Assembly: GCA_964632995.1 (NCBI GenBank)
Contig: CAZWDL010000026.1
Coordinates: 4,887-68,886 of the forward strand
From: CAZWDL01 sp964632995
GTDB taxonomy: Bacteria; Bacteroidota; Bacteroidia; Chitinophagales; Saprospiraceae
Length of the DNA: 64,000 bases
Direction: 5' to 3'
Shown here: one piece after another, positions 42,185 to 51,660 of the stretch
Position numbering within the stretch: the stretch's first letter is position 1
How the letters are laid out: every line of letters begins with the position of its first letter
The notes under the pieces: model-generated
Told to the model about the DNA's origin: nothing
What the model saw: only the letters and a program-made list of their open reading frames with translations
Database searches by the model: none
Program-made: the position numbers and the translations under genes

Positions 42185-42955
42185 ATGTTCCAACCAGATC
42201 TATTTAAAGACAAAGTCGCCCTCGTCACCGGAGGCGGCAGCGGCATCGGCTACACCATCGCAGAGATGCTGCTTCGCTACGGCGCCCGCGTGTACATCGC
42301 TTCCCGAAAGGAGGAACGTTTGCAGGAAGCCCTTGAAATGCTGGAGGCGGGCGACCGCTGCGATTATTTCGTTTGCGATATCCGCAATACCGAAAATATC
42401 GAGCGAATGGCCGAATCCATCAAAGACAAAGCGGGACAACTGGATGTTCTCATCAACAACGCCGGCGGGCAGTTTCCCGCGCTGGCCGAGGATATCAGCG
42501 ACAAGGGATGGAACGCCGTGGTCAACAACAACCTGAACGGCACCTGGTACGTGACGCAGCGCATGGCCAAGACCTTTTTCATCCCGCAGCAGGAAGGCGT
42601 TATTGTCAATATGATCGCTAACATCTTTCGGGGTTTTCCGGGTATGGCGCATACCGGAGCGGCCCGCGCCGGCGTCGACAATCTGACCAAAACGCTGGCG
42701 GTGGAGTGGAGTAAATACGCCATCCGCATCAACGCCATTGCCCCCGGCATCATTAAGTCGTCTGGCCTGGCCAACTACCCGGAGCAGATGCTGCAGGGCC
42801 TGGCCGATACTATTCCGGTCAAGCGGCTGGGCAGCACCGAAGAAGTGGCCTGGCTGACGCTGTTCCTGGCCAGTCCCATGGCGGCCTATATTACTGGGGA
42901 GACCATATATGTCGACGGGGGGCAGCGACTGTGGGGAAATCAGTTTCAATTATAG
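42185..42955 (+). CDS. SDR reductase resembling peroxisomal trans-2-enoyl-CoA reductase (PECR/DECR type)
   Basis: NADPH-type short-chain reductase of 256 residues. The cofactor motif is TGGGSGIG (15-22), with NNAGGQFPA about residue 95. The classical YxxxK active site is missing: the aligned segment reads HTGAARAGVDNLTK, where most SDRs have a tyrosine, as in PECR and 2,4-dienoyl-CoA reductases. Those enzymes reduce enoyl-CoA or dienoyl-CoA double bonds and use other residues. In phytol breakdown PECR reduces phytenoyl-CoA, which makes this gene informative for the cluster's substrate. Its stop is followed by inverted heptamer arrays. Confidence 0.87.
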   Translation: MFQPDLFKDKVALVTGGGSGIGYTIAEMLLRYGARVYIASRKEERLQEALEMLEAGDRCDYFVCDIRNTENIERMAESIKDKAGQLDVLINNAGGQFPALAEDISDKGWNAVVNNNLNGTWYVTQRMAKTFFIPQQEGVIVNMIANIFRGFPGMAHTGAARAGVDNLTKTLAVEWSKYAIRINAIAPGIIKSSGLANYPEQMLQGLADTIPVKRLGSTEEVAWLTLFLASPMAAYITGETIYVDGGQRLWGNQFQL

Positions 42956-42958
42956 TGG

Positions 42959-43031
42959 AGATATCAGATGCCAGATATCAGATGTCAGACGTCTGAAAAC
43001 CATCTGACATCTAATATCTAACATCTAATTA
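42959..43031. repeat. Inverted heptamer arrays forming a hairpin
   Basis: Forward units (AGATATC-AGATGCC-AGATATC-AGATGTC-AGACGTC) are followed by the inverse words (CATCTGA-CATCTAA-TATCTAA-CATCTAA). AGATGTCAGA (42980-42989) pairs with TCTGACATCT (43003-43012), a perfect 10-bp stem, so it could act as a terminator. Confidence 0.75.
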
Positions 43032-43065
43032 TTACCGAAAAAATCACCAACAAAACCGACATACC

Positions 43066-44853
43066 ATGGACGCAACTAGCACGAAATACATCAAAGGCGG
43101 CGCCTTTCTACTCGGAGAGGCAGATCCCGAAACCGTCTTTACCCCCGAAGATTTCACCGAAGAGCAACACATGCTGCGCGAGAGCTTGCAGAACTTCCTG
43201 AAGAAAGAGGTAGAGCCCCGATACGAAGCTTTCGACTCGGAAAAGGGGTATGAACTCGCCCCCGATCTCCTGGAGAAGATGGGCGAGCTGGGGTTCCTCG
43301 GCATCGGCGTACCGGAGGAATACGGGGGCTATGAAGCCGATTTCAAGAGCCAGCTGGTATTTGGGGAGATTGCCTATTCCGCCTGGTCCTTCGGACTGAG
43401 TATCGGGGTGCAGACCAGTCTGGGCGTAGCTCCGCTTTTACTGTATGGGAATGAAAAACAAAAGGAACAGTACCTCCCGGGCATCGTTTCCGGGGAAAGC
43501 AAGTCCTGCTACTGCCTTACCGAGCCCGGAGCCGGGTCGGACGCCAATTCGGCCAAAACCAAAGCCGTGTATACAAGCGACGGCAAGCACCTGGTCCTGA
43601 ACGGACAAAAGATGTGGATCACCTCTTCCGGGCACGCCGACCTGTTTTTCGTCTTTTGTAAAATTGAAAACGATTCCAACCTCTCCTGCCTCATGGTGGA
43701 GAAGGCCTACGGAGGTATCCGGCTGGGGGCCGAGGAGCAGAAAATGGGGATAAAAGGTTCCTCCACCCGGCAAGTTTTCTTCGAAGACGTCAAAGTGCCG
43801 GTGGAAAATCTCCTTGGAGAGCGCAACGGCGGGTTCAAAATCGCGCTCAACGTGCTTAACACCGGGCGGATCAAGATGGCCACCTCAGTGACCGGCAATG
43901 CCAAGCGGGCGCTAAAGTTGGGGGTGCAATACGCCACGGAGCGGGAGCAGTTCGGTGGGCCTATCGCCCGGTTCGGCGCCATTCAGCACAAGATCGGCGA
44001 AAGCGTGGCGCGCATCTATGCCATGGAGTCCATGGCTTTTCGCATTGGCGGCCACATCGATCAAATCAGACAGGAGATGATAGAGCGTAACATCGATGCG
44101 CTGGAAGCCAAACACAAGTCTATCGCCGAATTCGCGATGGAATGCGCCATGGCTAAGGTACACAACACAGAAGGAGAGGATTACGTCGTCGACGAGATGC
44201 TGCAAATTCACGGGGGGATAGGCTTCTCCGCCGAAACGCAGATCGAAACCCTGTATCGCAATATTCGGGTCAACCGCATCTACGAAGGCACCAATGAGAT
44301 TAACCGCCTGCTGAGTGTAGACATGCTGCTTAGGCACACCCTGAAAGGCAAGATCGACCTGATGAACCCGGCCATGGCGGCGCTGCGGGAAGCGCAAAGC
44401 GGCAAGCCCTCGCCGGGCTTGCCCGGAAAGGGGACCCTGGCTGAAGAAAAACACGCCCTGGGCAATTTCAAAAAAGCGGTCATCATGATTGCCGGCGCTG
44501 TCACCCAACGCATGATGAACGAGTTAAAACAGGAACAGGAAATTCTCCTTCAACTGGCCGATATGTTTATACAGTTGTATGCCTTTGAGTCCGCTCTGCT
44601 CCGTAGCGAAAAGCAGGCCTCCAAAGCGGATTTTGCCATACGGCGCGATCTGACTACCTTGTTGATGCATCGCTGCGCCGATGCTATCCGGCACGCGGGT
44701 AAGGAAGCCATCCTCGGTTTCATGGAAAACACGGAGGCGGCGCAATTCCTGCGCGCCCTGGAAAGCTGGACACAGGCGCCGATCGCCAACCTGAAGGCAG
44801 CGCGACGGCGGGTGGCGGAGAAGACGCTGGAGAAAGGCGAGTATATATTCTGA
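43066..44853 (+). CDS. Acyl-CoA dehydrogenase, large VLCAD-like form
   Basis: 595 residues, with an acyl-CoA dehydrogenase core (about 30-440) and a C-terminal helical domain of about 150 residues as in VLCAD/ACAD9-type enzymes. CLTEPGAGSDANSAKT, KMWITSSGHADLFFVFC and GSSTRQVFFEDVKVPVENLLGE are core motifs. The catalytic glutamate is in the usual place here (YEGTNEINR), unlike the three other dehydrogenases of the cluster. This type is common in Bacteroidota as the general long-chain dehydrogenase. It lies upstream of the acyl-CoA ligase gene across a 335-bp palindrome-rich spacer. Confidence 0.95.
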   Translation: MDATSTKYIKGGAFLLGEADPETVFTPEDFTEEQHMLRESLQNFLKKEVEPRYEAFDSEKGYELAPDLLEKMGELGFLGIGVPEEYGGYEADFKSQLVFGEIAYSAWSFGLSIGVQTSLGVAPLLLYGNEKQKEQYLPGIVSGESKSCYCLTEPGAGSDANSAKTKAVYTSDGKHLVLNGQKMWITSSGHADLFFVFCKIENDSNLSCLMVEKAYGGIRLGAEEQKMGIKGSSTRQVFFEDVKVPVENLLGERNGGFKIALNVLNTGRIKMATSVTGNAKRALKLGVQYATEREQFGGPIARFGAIQHKIGESVARIYAMESMAFRIGGHIDQIRQEMIERNIDALEAKHKSIAEFAMECAMAKVHNTEGEDYVVDEMLQIHGGIGFSAETQIETLYRNIRVNRIYEGTNEINRLLSVDMLLRHTLKGKIDLMNPAMAALREAQSGKPSPGLPGKGTLAEEKHALGNFKKAVIMIAGAVTQRMMNELKQEQEILLQLADMFIQLYAFESALLRSEKQASKADFAIRRDLTTLLMHRCADAIRHAGKEAILGFMENTEAAQFLRALESWTQAPIANLKAARRRVAEKTLEKGEYIF

Positions 44854-44930
44854 GGGAAGGGCTATCCGACCTGAAGCGAGGAGTGGGAAGAATGACAGGG
44901 TTTAGCTCTACTTTATGGCTTTAGAAAACA

Positions 44931-45050
44931 TTGGGCCGCAGGGCGGCCCAAGCTCTGTTTTAACTTGAATACTACCGACATTCGGCCGCCCTGCGGCCAA
45001 AAATCGGTAGCAATTCGAATTAAGAGTTGATGAGAGCCGCAGCGCGGCTC
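44931..45050. repeat. Palindrome cluster with GCCGC-NNN-GCGGC cores
   Basis: Three hairpins lie in a 335-bp spacer: TTGGGCCGC-agg-GCGGCCCAA (44931-44951), GGCCGC-cct-GCGGCC (44984-44998) enclosed by an outer stem CTACCGA/TCGGTAG (44972-44978 and 45004-45010), and GAGCCGC-agc-GCGGCTC (45034-45050). They share a core with those at 30642-30728. No gene was seen in the spacer. Confidence 0.75.
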
Positions 45051-45188
45051 AATATTCTTTAATACAGGTTAAAATGAGAAAGTAGTATTAGGACCCGGAG
45101 AAGAATAACTTCCCCATTTGATGTGGCTCTTTTTCTCCGGCCTCTTAGCTGCCGTATTCGAACACTTTGACCCATTGAAAATAATATT

Positions 45189-46916
45189 ATGGAAACAAAA
45201 GCAACCAATGACCCACAGGCAATGCCCCGCCCCTACCCGGATGAGGAATTAAAGACCATTCTCGATTATTTTTACGAATGGGAAAGCAAACAGCCGGATG
45301 CGCCCTTCCTGCGTCAGCCCAGCGGTGAGAACTGGCAAAGCATCACCTGGGCCGAAGCCGGCGAAGAAGCACGGCGCATTACAGCCGCCCTGCGGGGGTT
45401 AGGACTGCAAGCCGGTGACAAGGTGGGCCTCATTTCCAAAAACTGCTATCACTGGGTCATTGCCGATCTGGCTATCATGATGGGAGGATTCGTCTCCGTG
45501 CCTTTCTATCCCAACCTCACGGCCGGCCAGCTACGGCAGGTGCTTAAGCTCAGTGATACGAAAGTACTTTTTGTAGGCAAACTGGATGAATGGAGCAACA
45601 TTAAAGGTGGTGTGCCGGCCAGTGTACAGATGATTGCCTTCCCCCACTATCCCGGCAATGCCAAAGTGGACGAGGGGCTGGCCTGGAATGACCTCATCAA
45701 TCGCCACGAAGCGGCGGAAGGGCGACGACCAGACCTCCACGACCTTTGGACGATCCTGTTCACCTCCGGTACGACGGGCATGCCAAAGGGCGTCATGCAA
45801 ACCTACTATGCCCCGGCTTCTCTCATGCACAACGAGAAGATGCACAACGACCTCAAAGTTTTTGAAGGCAAGGAACACCGGTATTTCTCGTATCTGCCGC
45901 TCAACCACATCGCCGAGCGCATCATCGTGGAGGTGGCTGCTATCATGACCGGCGGAACGATCAACTTTGCTGAATCCATCGACACTTTCGCTAAAAACCT
46001 GCAAGATACCCAGCCGACCCTATTTATGGCGGTGCCGCGAATCTGGACCAAGTTCCGGCTGGCCATTCTGGAGCGGATGCCCCAAAAACGCTTGTCATTC
46101 CTGCTGCGCCTTCCGCTCATCGGCAACCTGGTGAGAAAGAAGATCCATAAAGGATTAGGGCTCTCCGCTGCTCGCATCATGCTGACCGGCGCCGCCCCTA
46201 CCCCCGACTCACTCAAAGACTGGTACCGGGAATTGGGGCTGCAACTGCAGGAAGTGTATGCCATGACCGAAAACTGCGGCGGCTGTACCCTGATGCCCAT
46301 CGACAACATAAAGAGCGGCACCGTAGGATATCCGCTCCCTAATGTGAGCTTAAAAATAGCCGAAGGCAGCGGGGAAGTACTTATGCGGGCGCCCTGGGTG
46401 ATGAAAGGCTACTACCGCGACCCGGAAAAAACGGCCCATGTGCTGCAGGACGGCTGGCTGCACACCGGTGATCAGGGCGAAATCGATGAAGAAGGCTTCC
46501 TGCGCCTGACAGGCCGTGTCAGCGACACTTTTAAATCAGCAAAAGGCAAGTTTATTATCCCCGCCCCTATCGAATGGATCTTCGCTAAAAATAACTACAT
46601 CGAACAGGTTGCCGTCGTCGGGCTGGCCATCCCGCAGCCGCTGGCGCTGGTCGTGCTCTCGGAACTCGGCCGGCAGGCCTCCCGCGCGGAGGTACAGGAA
46701 AGCCTGAAAAATAGCCTGGAGGAAGCCAACCAGGACCTGGCCAACTACGAACGCGTCTGCGCCGTCATCATCATGGAGGAAGACTGGAGCGTGGATAACG
46801 GCATCCTGACCCCGACCCTGAAAATACGACGCGATGTGCTCAACGAACGCTACCAGGAGTTTTATATGCGCTGGTACGAAGAGGGAGAACCGGTACTGTG
46901 GGAAAATAAGAAATAA
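45189..46916 (+). CDS. Long-chain-type acyl-CoA synthetase (AMP-binding)
   Basis: Activates a carboxylic acid to its CoA thioester with ATP, 575 residues. The AMP-binding P-loop LFTSGTTGMPKGVM is about 195-208, EVYAMTENCGG the A5 motif, and YYRDPEKTAHVLQDGWLHTGDQG with RVSDTFKSAKGKFI the hinge region. DTFKSAKGKFI is characteristic of long-chain fatty acyl-CoA synthetases. This is the only acid-activating enzyme in the cluster and therefore its likely entry point. It is followed 19 bp later by an SDR gene. Confidence 0.95.
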   Translation: METKATNDPQAMPRPYPDEELKTILDYFYEWESKQPDAPFLRQPSGENWQSITWAEAGEEARRITAALRGLGLQAGDKVGLISKNCYHWVIADLAIMMGGFVSVPFYPNLTAGQLRQVLKLSDTKVLFVGKLDEWSNIKGGVPASVQMIAFPHYPGNAKVDEGLAWNDLINRHEAAEGRRPDLHDLWTILFTSGTTGMPKGVMQTYYAPASLMHNEKMHNDLKVFEGKEHRYFSYLPLNHIAERIIVEVAAIMTGGTINFAESIDTFAKNLQDTQPTLFMAVPRIWTKFRLAILERMPQKRLSFLLRLPLIGNLVRKKIHKGLGLSAARIMLTGAAPTPDSLKDWYRELGLQLQEVYAMTENCGGCTLMPIDNIKSGTVGYPLPNVSLKIAEGSGEVLMRAPWVMKGYYRDPEKTAHVLQDGWLHTGDQGEIDEEGFLRLTGRVSDTFKSAKGKFIIPAPIEWIFAKNNYIEQVAVVGLAIPQPLALVVLSELGRQASRAEVQESLKNSLEEANQDLANYERVCAVIIMEEDWSVDNGILTPTLKIRRDVLNERYQEFYMRWYEEGEPVLWENKK

Positions 46917-46935
46917 GAAAGCCGAAACGGGAAAA

Positions 46936-47748
46936 ATGAAAAACCTGGACAATAAAGTCGCTGTCATCACCGGGGCCGGATCGGGCATCGGGCGGGCGCT
47001 GGCGCTGCAGTTGTCAGCGGCAGGAGCAAGCGTAGCATTGAACGACTGGAATGCGGAAACCCTGCAGGAAACACTGCAGCAAGTAGAATCCGGTGGAGGT
47101 GATGGCTGGGGCTCCGCCTTCGACGTATCGAACCGCGAAGCGGTTTTTGGTTTTGCGGAAGCGGTCACCAATCGCTTCGGGCAGGTAGACATTGTAATCA
47201 ACAATGCCGGCATCAGTCTGCCCTTAAAACCTCTGGATGAATGTATGCCAGAGGATATCGAGAAGATACTCAAGGTAAATCTGTGGGGGGTTATTCACGG
47301 CAGCCAGGCCTTTTTACCCTATCTGAAGGAAAGGCCGGAAGCCGCCTTGGTTAACCTGTCGAGCGTATTCGGATTATTTGGATACCCCTACCAGGGGCCG
47401 TACAACATCAGTAAGTTTGCAGTTAGAGCCTTTACCGAAACTTTACGTAATGAACTGAAAGACAGTAATATTGTCATTAGCAGTGTGCATCCCGGCGGTA
47501 TTAAAACCAACATCGCCCGGAATGTGCAATACAAGGATAAGGCGAAACACCAGGAAGTCATTAACACCTTCGACCGAATGGCGCCAACCAGTGCCGAAGA
47601 AGCAGCCAAGGTTATCATCAAGGGAATACAGCGCAAAAAACAGCGTATTCTGATCGGACGCGACGCCCGCTTCATCGATCTCGTGGTGCGACTGCTGCCC
47701 GGCGCCTATCAGCATATTCTGCTGCGCCGCTTTGGAGTCGAACCTTAA
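46936..47748 (+). CDS. SDR family NAD(P)-dependent oxidoreductase
   Basis: 270 residues from the ATG at 46936; the open frame to 46834 overlaps the ligase gene and is not used. TGAGSGIGRALAL is the cofactor motif, NNAGISLPL follows, and the active site is complete: serines in LVNLSSVFG and the YNISK tyrosine and lysine. The C-terminal tail (ILIGRDARFIDLVVRLLPGAYQ) is hydrophobic and may attach it to the membrane, as in related retinol- or steroid-type SDRs. A likely role is alcohol-aldehyde or hydroxy-keto interconversion, with the aldehyde dehydrogenase gene next door. Confidence 0.92.
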   Translation: MKNLDNKVAVITGAGSGIGRALALQLSAAGASVALNDWNAETLQETLQQVESGGGDGWGSAFDVSNREAVFGFAEAVTNRFGQVDIVINNAGISLPLKPLDECMPEDIEKILKVNLWGVIHGSQAFLPYLKERPEAALVNLSSVFGLFGYPYQGPYNISKFAVRAFTETLRNELKDSNIVISSVHPGGIKTNIARNVQYKDKAKHQEVINTFDRMAPTSAEEAAKVIIKGIQRKKQRILIGRDARFIDLVVRLLPGAYQHILLRRFGVEP

Positions 47749-47833
47749 TTGAAGGCGGAAGTCGGGAAAAGTTATTTACCGGTATCAAAAAAGTTCAAAT
47801 TTCCCAAATAACCGGTCACTACAACTCAAAAAC

Positions 47834-49270
47834 ATGGAAGTACCAAGCATCAATGACCAGATCAGAACCCAGATAACCGAGGTATTCCAAATGCAACAGG
47901 AATACGCCCCTCAGTTGGTCCACACTACGGCCAAAGAGCGCCTGGAAAAGCTGGAGCGCATAGAGCGCTACCTGCGAGACGAAGGCAACATGAAGCGGTT
48001 ATTTGAGGTCATGCACCAAGACTTGCGGAAGCCGGAGGTAGAAGTGATCGCTTCGGAAACCGGCGTAATCGAAAGTCATATCAAACACGTGCGGAGCTAT
48101 CTCAAGCGATGGATGGCGCCAAAAAAAGTACCTACGCCGATGATGATGATCGGCACTTCCTCCTACATATACTACGAACCCAAGGGGGTCAGCCTGATCA
48201 TGGCCCCCTGGAATTACCCGCTCAATCTGGCGCTGGTGCCTGTGGTATATGCTCTTGCGGCAGGGAATACAGTGATACTCAAACCCTCGGAGATATCGAG
48301 ACATACCTCCGCTTACATCAAACAGATGATAGAGGAGCTGTACGACGAACGCGAGGTCGCCGTCTTCGAGGGCGACGCCTCCGTGGCCAAGGCCCTGCTC
48401 GACCAGCCCTTTAACCACATCTATTTTACCGGCAGCCCGCAGATCGGCAAAGTGGTGATGAAAGCCGCGGCCGAGCATCTGGCCTCGGTAACGCTGGAGC
48501 TGGGCGGCAAGTCACCCGCTATCGTCGATCCCAGCGCCAGCCTGGCGACCATCGCCGAGCGGACGGTCTGGAGCAAAAGTATCAACGCCGGACAAACTTG
48601 TATTGCACCCGACTATCTCATAGTCCACGAATCGGTAAAAGAAAAGTTTGTCGAAGAATACCGGCGCGCCGTACACAATCTTTTCGATCCAAAAGGGGAA
48701 GGCGTACAGGCCTCCCCGGATTACTGCCGGATCATCAGCGATAAGCATTTCCAGCGCCTGAACGAACTACTGGATGATGCCTTGGATAAGGGCGCCGAAG
48801 TGGCGGTCGGAGGGCAGCGCGACGAGGGCCATCGCTTTATCGCCCCTACCCTGCTCACCGGGATCACCGAAGAAATGGAAGTCATGGAAGAAGAAATCTT
48901 TGGCCCACTGATGCCGCTGCTCACCTATCGCGAGCGCAAAGAAATTGTCGATATAGTACGACGTCGCCCCAAGCCGCTGACTATGTACATCGCCAGTAAG
49001 AACAAGGACAATATCCGCTATCTTCTGGAGAATACTTCGGCGGGCGGCACCATCATCAACGAATTCCTGCTGGGCTACAGTAATCCCCACCTACCCTTCG
49101 GCGGGGTGAACAACAGCGGCATCGGTAAGTCGCTGGGACACCACGGCTTCGTCGAGTTCAGTAATGAACGGGGCGTAATAAAACGAAACTGGGGGACCCT
49201 AAAGTTTATCTATCCACCCTATACCGACTGGATACGGAAGACGGTGGAACGGGTTTATAAGTGGTTTTAG
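47834..49270 (+). CDS. Aldehyde dehydrogenase, class 3 / fatty-aldehyde-like
   Basis: Oxidises an aldehyde to the acid, 478 residues. The catalytic cysteine is in NAGQTCIAPDYL, the general-base glutamate in VTLELGGKSPAIV, and PWNYPLNLALVPVVYALAAGN plus FTGSPQIGKVV are cofactor segments. The short N-terminus and PYTDWIRKTVERVYKWF tail resemble class 3 (ALDH3, fatty aldehyde) enzymes. With the SDR before it and the acyl-CoA ligase two genes upstream it would complete an alcohol to aldehyde to acid to acyl-CoA route. The substrate itself is inferred. Confidence 0.95.
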   Translation: MEVPSINDQIRTQITEVFQMQQEYAPQLVHTTAKERLEKLERIERYLRDEGNMKRLFEVMHQDLRKPEVEVIASETGVIESHIKHVRSYLKRWMAPKKVPTPMMMIGTSSYIYYEPKGVSLIMAPWNYPLNLALVPVVYALAAGNTVILKPSEISRHTSAYIKQMIEELYDEREVAVFEGDASVAKALLDQPFNHIYFTGSPQIGKVVMKAAAEHLASVTLELGGKSPAIVDPSASLATIAERTVWSKSINAGQTCIAPDYLIVHESVKEKFVEEYRRAVHNLFDPKGEGVQASPDYCRIISDKHFQRLNELLDDALDKGAEVAVGGQRDEGHRFIAPTLLTGITEEMEVMEEEIFGPLMPLLTYRERKEIVDIVRRRPKPLTMYIASKNKDNIRYLLENTSAGGTIINEFLLGYSNPHLPFGGVNNSGIGKSLGHHGFVEFSNERGVIKRNWGTLKFIYPPYTDWIRKTVERVYKWF

Positions 49271-49294
49271 CTGGGTACTGGGTACTGGGGCAGG
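49271..49294. repeat. Heptamer array (CTGGGTA-CTGGGTA-CTGGGGC)
   Basis: It starts at the base after the aldehyde dehydrogenase stop codon; three units of period 7. Confidence 0.7.
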
Positions 49295-49351
49295 GCAAAA
49301 CCGGGCTTTTCCCCGCCTGAGCCGGAAAAAACGAATTAAACGAAAAACAAC

Positions 49352-50149
49352 ATGAATGATTCTCCCACCGCACTGGTCACCGGCGGCTCTCACGGCATAG
49401 GCCTGGAGCTGGCCAGGCGCTTTGCCCGCGACGGCTACCGCCTGATCCTGGTGTCCAAGCCGGCGAAAGAGCTGGCGGAAGCTAAAGCACTTTTAGAAAA
49501 GTCGTTTCCCGCAGTAGAAATTCATACCCAGGCCATAGACCTTGCCGTACCGGAAGCGCCGCCGCGGGTGCATGCTTATGTGCAGGGATTGGGCAAGCCG
49601 GTGGACGTGCTGGTCAACAACGCAGGATTCGGCAGCTACGGATTTATCAACGAGGTTTCTGTGGAAAAAGAACTGACCATGATTCAACTTCATGTGACTA
49701 CGCTTTATCACCTCACCCGTTTATTTCTGGAGGACATGATTGAGCGGAATAAAGGGCACATCATCAACCTGTCGTCCATTTCCGCGCTGCAGCCCAGCCC
49801 TATGCTGTCTACTTACGCCGCCACGAAAAGCTTTGTGCTACAGTTTAGCCGGGCCATTAACTACGAATTAAAGGAGAAAGGCACGCAGGTTCGTGTAACG
49901 GCCGTTTGTCCTATGGCTACCCGCGGCACCGGTTTTCAATCGGGCGCCGATATGGACAACACTAATACTTTTGACAACTGGATGACCACCACACCGGAAG
50001 TCGTTGCCCGCGACGCCTACGCTGCATTAAAAAGTAAAAGAGATTTTGTTATTCCGGGGCAGGGGTTCGAACTGTTGCAGCGCTTCGTCCGCCATTTGCC
50101 TGACTGGTTGCAAATGCGCATTGCCAGAGAAAACCTTAAAAGAAGATAA
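49352..50149 (+). CDS. SDR family oxidoreductase (DltE / 17-beta-HSD-like)
   Basis: 265 residues. TGGSHGIGLELARRF is the cofactor motif, NNAGFGSYG follows, and the catalytic serine and YAATK are in INLSSISALQPSPMLSTYAATK. The grouping resembles SDRs annotated as DltE-like or hydroxysteroid dehydrogenase-like; a 3-hydroxyacyl or sterol-type alcohol is conceivable. The stop is 1 bp before the start of the small membrane protein gene (TAAG then ATG), which indicates translational coupling. Confidence 0.9.
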   Translation: MNDSPTALVTGGSHGIGLELARRFARDGYRLILVSKPAKELAEAKALLEKSFPAVEIHTQAIDLAVPEAPPRVHAYVQGLGKPVDVLVNNAGFGSYGFINEVSVEKELTMIQLHVTTLYHLTRLFLEDMIERNKGHIINLSSISALQPSPMLSTYAATKSFVLQFSRAINYELKEKGTQVRVTAVCPMATRGTGFQSGADMDNTNTFDNWMTTTPEVVARDAYAALKSKRDFVIPGQGFELLQRFVRHLPDWLQMRIARENLKRR

Positions 50150-50150
50150 G

Positions 50151-50507
50151 ATGAAAACCTTGCTTTGGATCAACACCGTCATCGAAGTGCTGGCAGGCCT
50201 GTTGTTTCTCTTTTTTCCCGGTCTGCCGGAATTTCTGCCGGGCTGGACAGAAGCGGGAGACGAATTGATTACCCTGCTCGTCAAAATGTATGGAGTCGCC
50301 GCCCTGATCCTCGGGGTGTTCTCCGGTTTTCTCTTGTTCCGGCTCAAATACATCCAGGTAGTCCTGATCGATGGGCTGGCGCTGTTTACCTTTTTCCATG
50401 CCGGTATCGCCGGCATTCTGTTTATCTACAGCCCCGATATTCGACCGGGTATTTTGCACGGCACCCTGGGATTAGCCTTTTTATTTTTCTGGATCAAAAC
50501 CCGGTAA
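50151..50507 (+). CDS. Small four-helix membrane protein, unknown
   Basis: 118 residues from the ATG at 50151. The longer open frame begins inside the SDR gene and is not used. Hydrophobic segments at about 5-25, 42-62, 67-87 and 95-114 suggest four membrane helices with short loops, similar in layout to small DoxX-like or DUF-type membrane proteins. No family was recognised with certainty. It is tightly packed between the SDR and an acyl-CoA dehydrogenase whose start overlaps its stop (TAATG), so it is co-translated with catabolic enzymes. A role in membrane access of a lipid or redox coupling is possible but unproven. Confidence 0.75.
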   Translation: MKTLLWINTVIEVLAGLLFLFFPGLPEFLPGWTEAGDELITLLVKMYGVAALILGVFSGFLLFRLKYIQVVLIDGLALFTFFHAGIAGILFIYSPDIRPGILHGTLGLAFLFFWIKTR

Positions 50508-51646
50508 TGAGCTTTAACGAAGAACATCAGTTATTCCGCCAGTCCCTGCGCGACTGGCTCGAACGGGAAATACTTCCACACATTGACCAATGGGAAGAGG
50601 AGCGGGAAATTCCTCGCTGGGTATGGCCGGCATTTGCAGAAATGGGCTACTTCGGGCTGAACTTTCCGGAAGCCTATGGAGGTTTGGATCTGGACTTCTG
50701 GTATCAGGTCATCTTCATCGAGGAGCTCAGCCGGTGCTACTCGGCCGGCTTTGCAGCAGCCATTACGGCGCACCCCATCCTGGCTTTGACACACATTGCC
50801 GAGACGGGAAGCGATTTCCTCAGGGAAAGGTACCTGCGACCAGGCATCGCCGGCGAAAAGTTCGGTGCGCTGGCCATTACCGAACCCGGCGGCGGCTCCG
50901 ATGTAGCAGCTATGCGTACCCGGGCACTCCGGCGGGGAGATCACTACCTCCTGCAAGGATCGAAGACTTTCATCACCAACGGTCTCCTGAGCGACTTCAT
51001 CGTCGTAGCCGCCAAAACCAATCCGGAGGGCGGCGCCGCCGGCCTCAGCCTGCTCGTCGTCGATCGCGACAGCCCGGGACTTGCGGCCACTAAACTGGAA
51101 AAACTGGGCTGGCATGCCTCCGATACCGCTGAGCTCCACTTCGACCAGGTGCAGGTGCCCGCAGAAAACCTCATCGGGCAGGAAAATATGGGGTTCTATT
51201 ATATCATGCAGCGCTTTGCTCTGGAGCGGCTCGTTATGGCCGTTTCCGCCGTGGCCGGGGCGTCACATGCGCTGGAGTACGCACTACAGTATATGAGCGA
51301 AAGGCAAGCCTTCGGCCGCCCTCTCAACCGCTTTCAGGAACTGCGCCACCGCGTCGCCCAACTCAGCGCTGAGCTGGAACGGGCACAGGCTTTTAACTAC
51401 CAGCTATGTGAGTCGTTTAACCGGGGAGAATATCAGGTCAGAGAATGCGCTATGGCCAAAATGCTATCGACCGAGCTGGCCGACAAAGTAGCCTACCAGT
51501 GCCTGCAGTTTTTCGGCGGTTACGGTTACATGGAGGAGTACAAGATGGCCCGTGTGTTTCGCGACAGCCGGCTGGGAACAATAGGCGGAGGAACGTCGGA
51601 GATTATGTGTGAGATCATCGCAAAGATGATGCTGGATGAGGGGTAG
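50507..51646 (+). CDS. Acyl-CoA dehydrogenase, LCAD/IVD-type (paralogue B)
   Basis: 379 residues from the ATG at 50507, which overlaps the preceding stop (TAATG). The frame stays open back to 50165, but that is the small membrane protein read in another frame. ALAITEPGGGSDVAAMRT, KTFITNGLLSDFIVVAAKT and FGGYGYMEEYKMARVFRDSRLG are diagnostic. As in paralogue A the C-terminal catalytic position is GGTSEIM, and the glutamate in RFALERLVM is the likely base. It is a close tandem paralogue of the next gene, so the pair may act on successive or stereochemically different intermediates, or form a heteromer. Confidence 0.93.
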   Translation: MSFNEEHQLFRQSLRDWLEREILPHIDQWEEEREIPRWVWPAFAEMGYFGLNFPEAYGGLDLDFWYQVIFIEELSRCYSAGFAAAITAHPILALTHIAETGSDFLRERYLRPGIAGEKFGALAITEPGGGSDVAAMRTRALRRGDHYLLQGSKTFITNGLLSDFIVVAAKTNPEGGAAGLSLLVVDRDSPGLAATKLEKLGWHASDTAELHFDQVQVPAENLIGQENMGFYYIMQRFALERLVMAVSAVAGASHALEYALQYMSERQAFGRPLNRFQELRHRVAQLSAELERAQAFNYQLCESFNRGEYQVRECAMAKMLSTELADKVAYQCLQFFGGYGYMEEYKMARVFRDSRLGTIGGGTSEIMCEIIAKMMLDEG

Positions 51647-51660
51647 GTGCTGGATAACTT

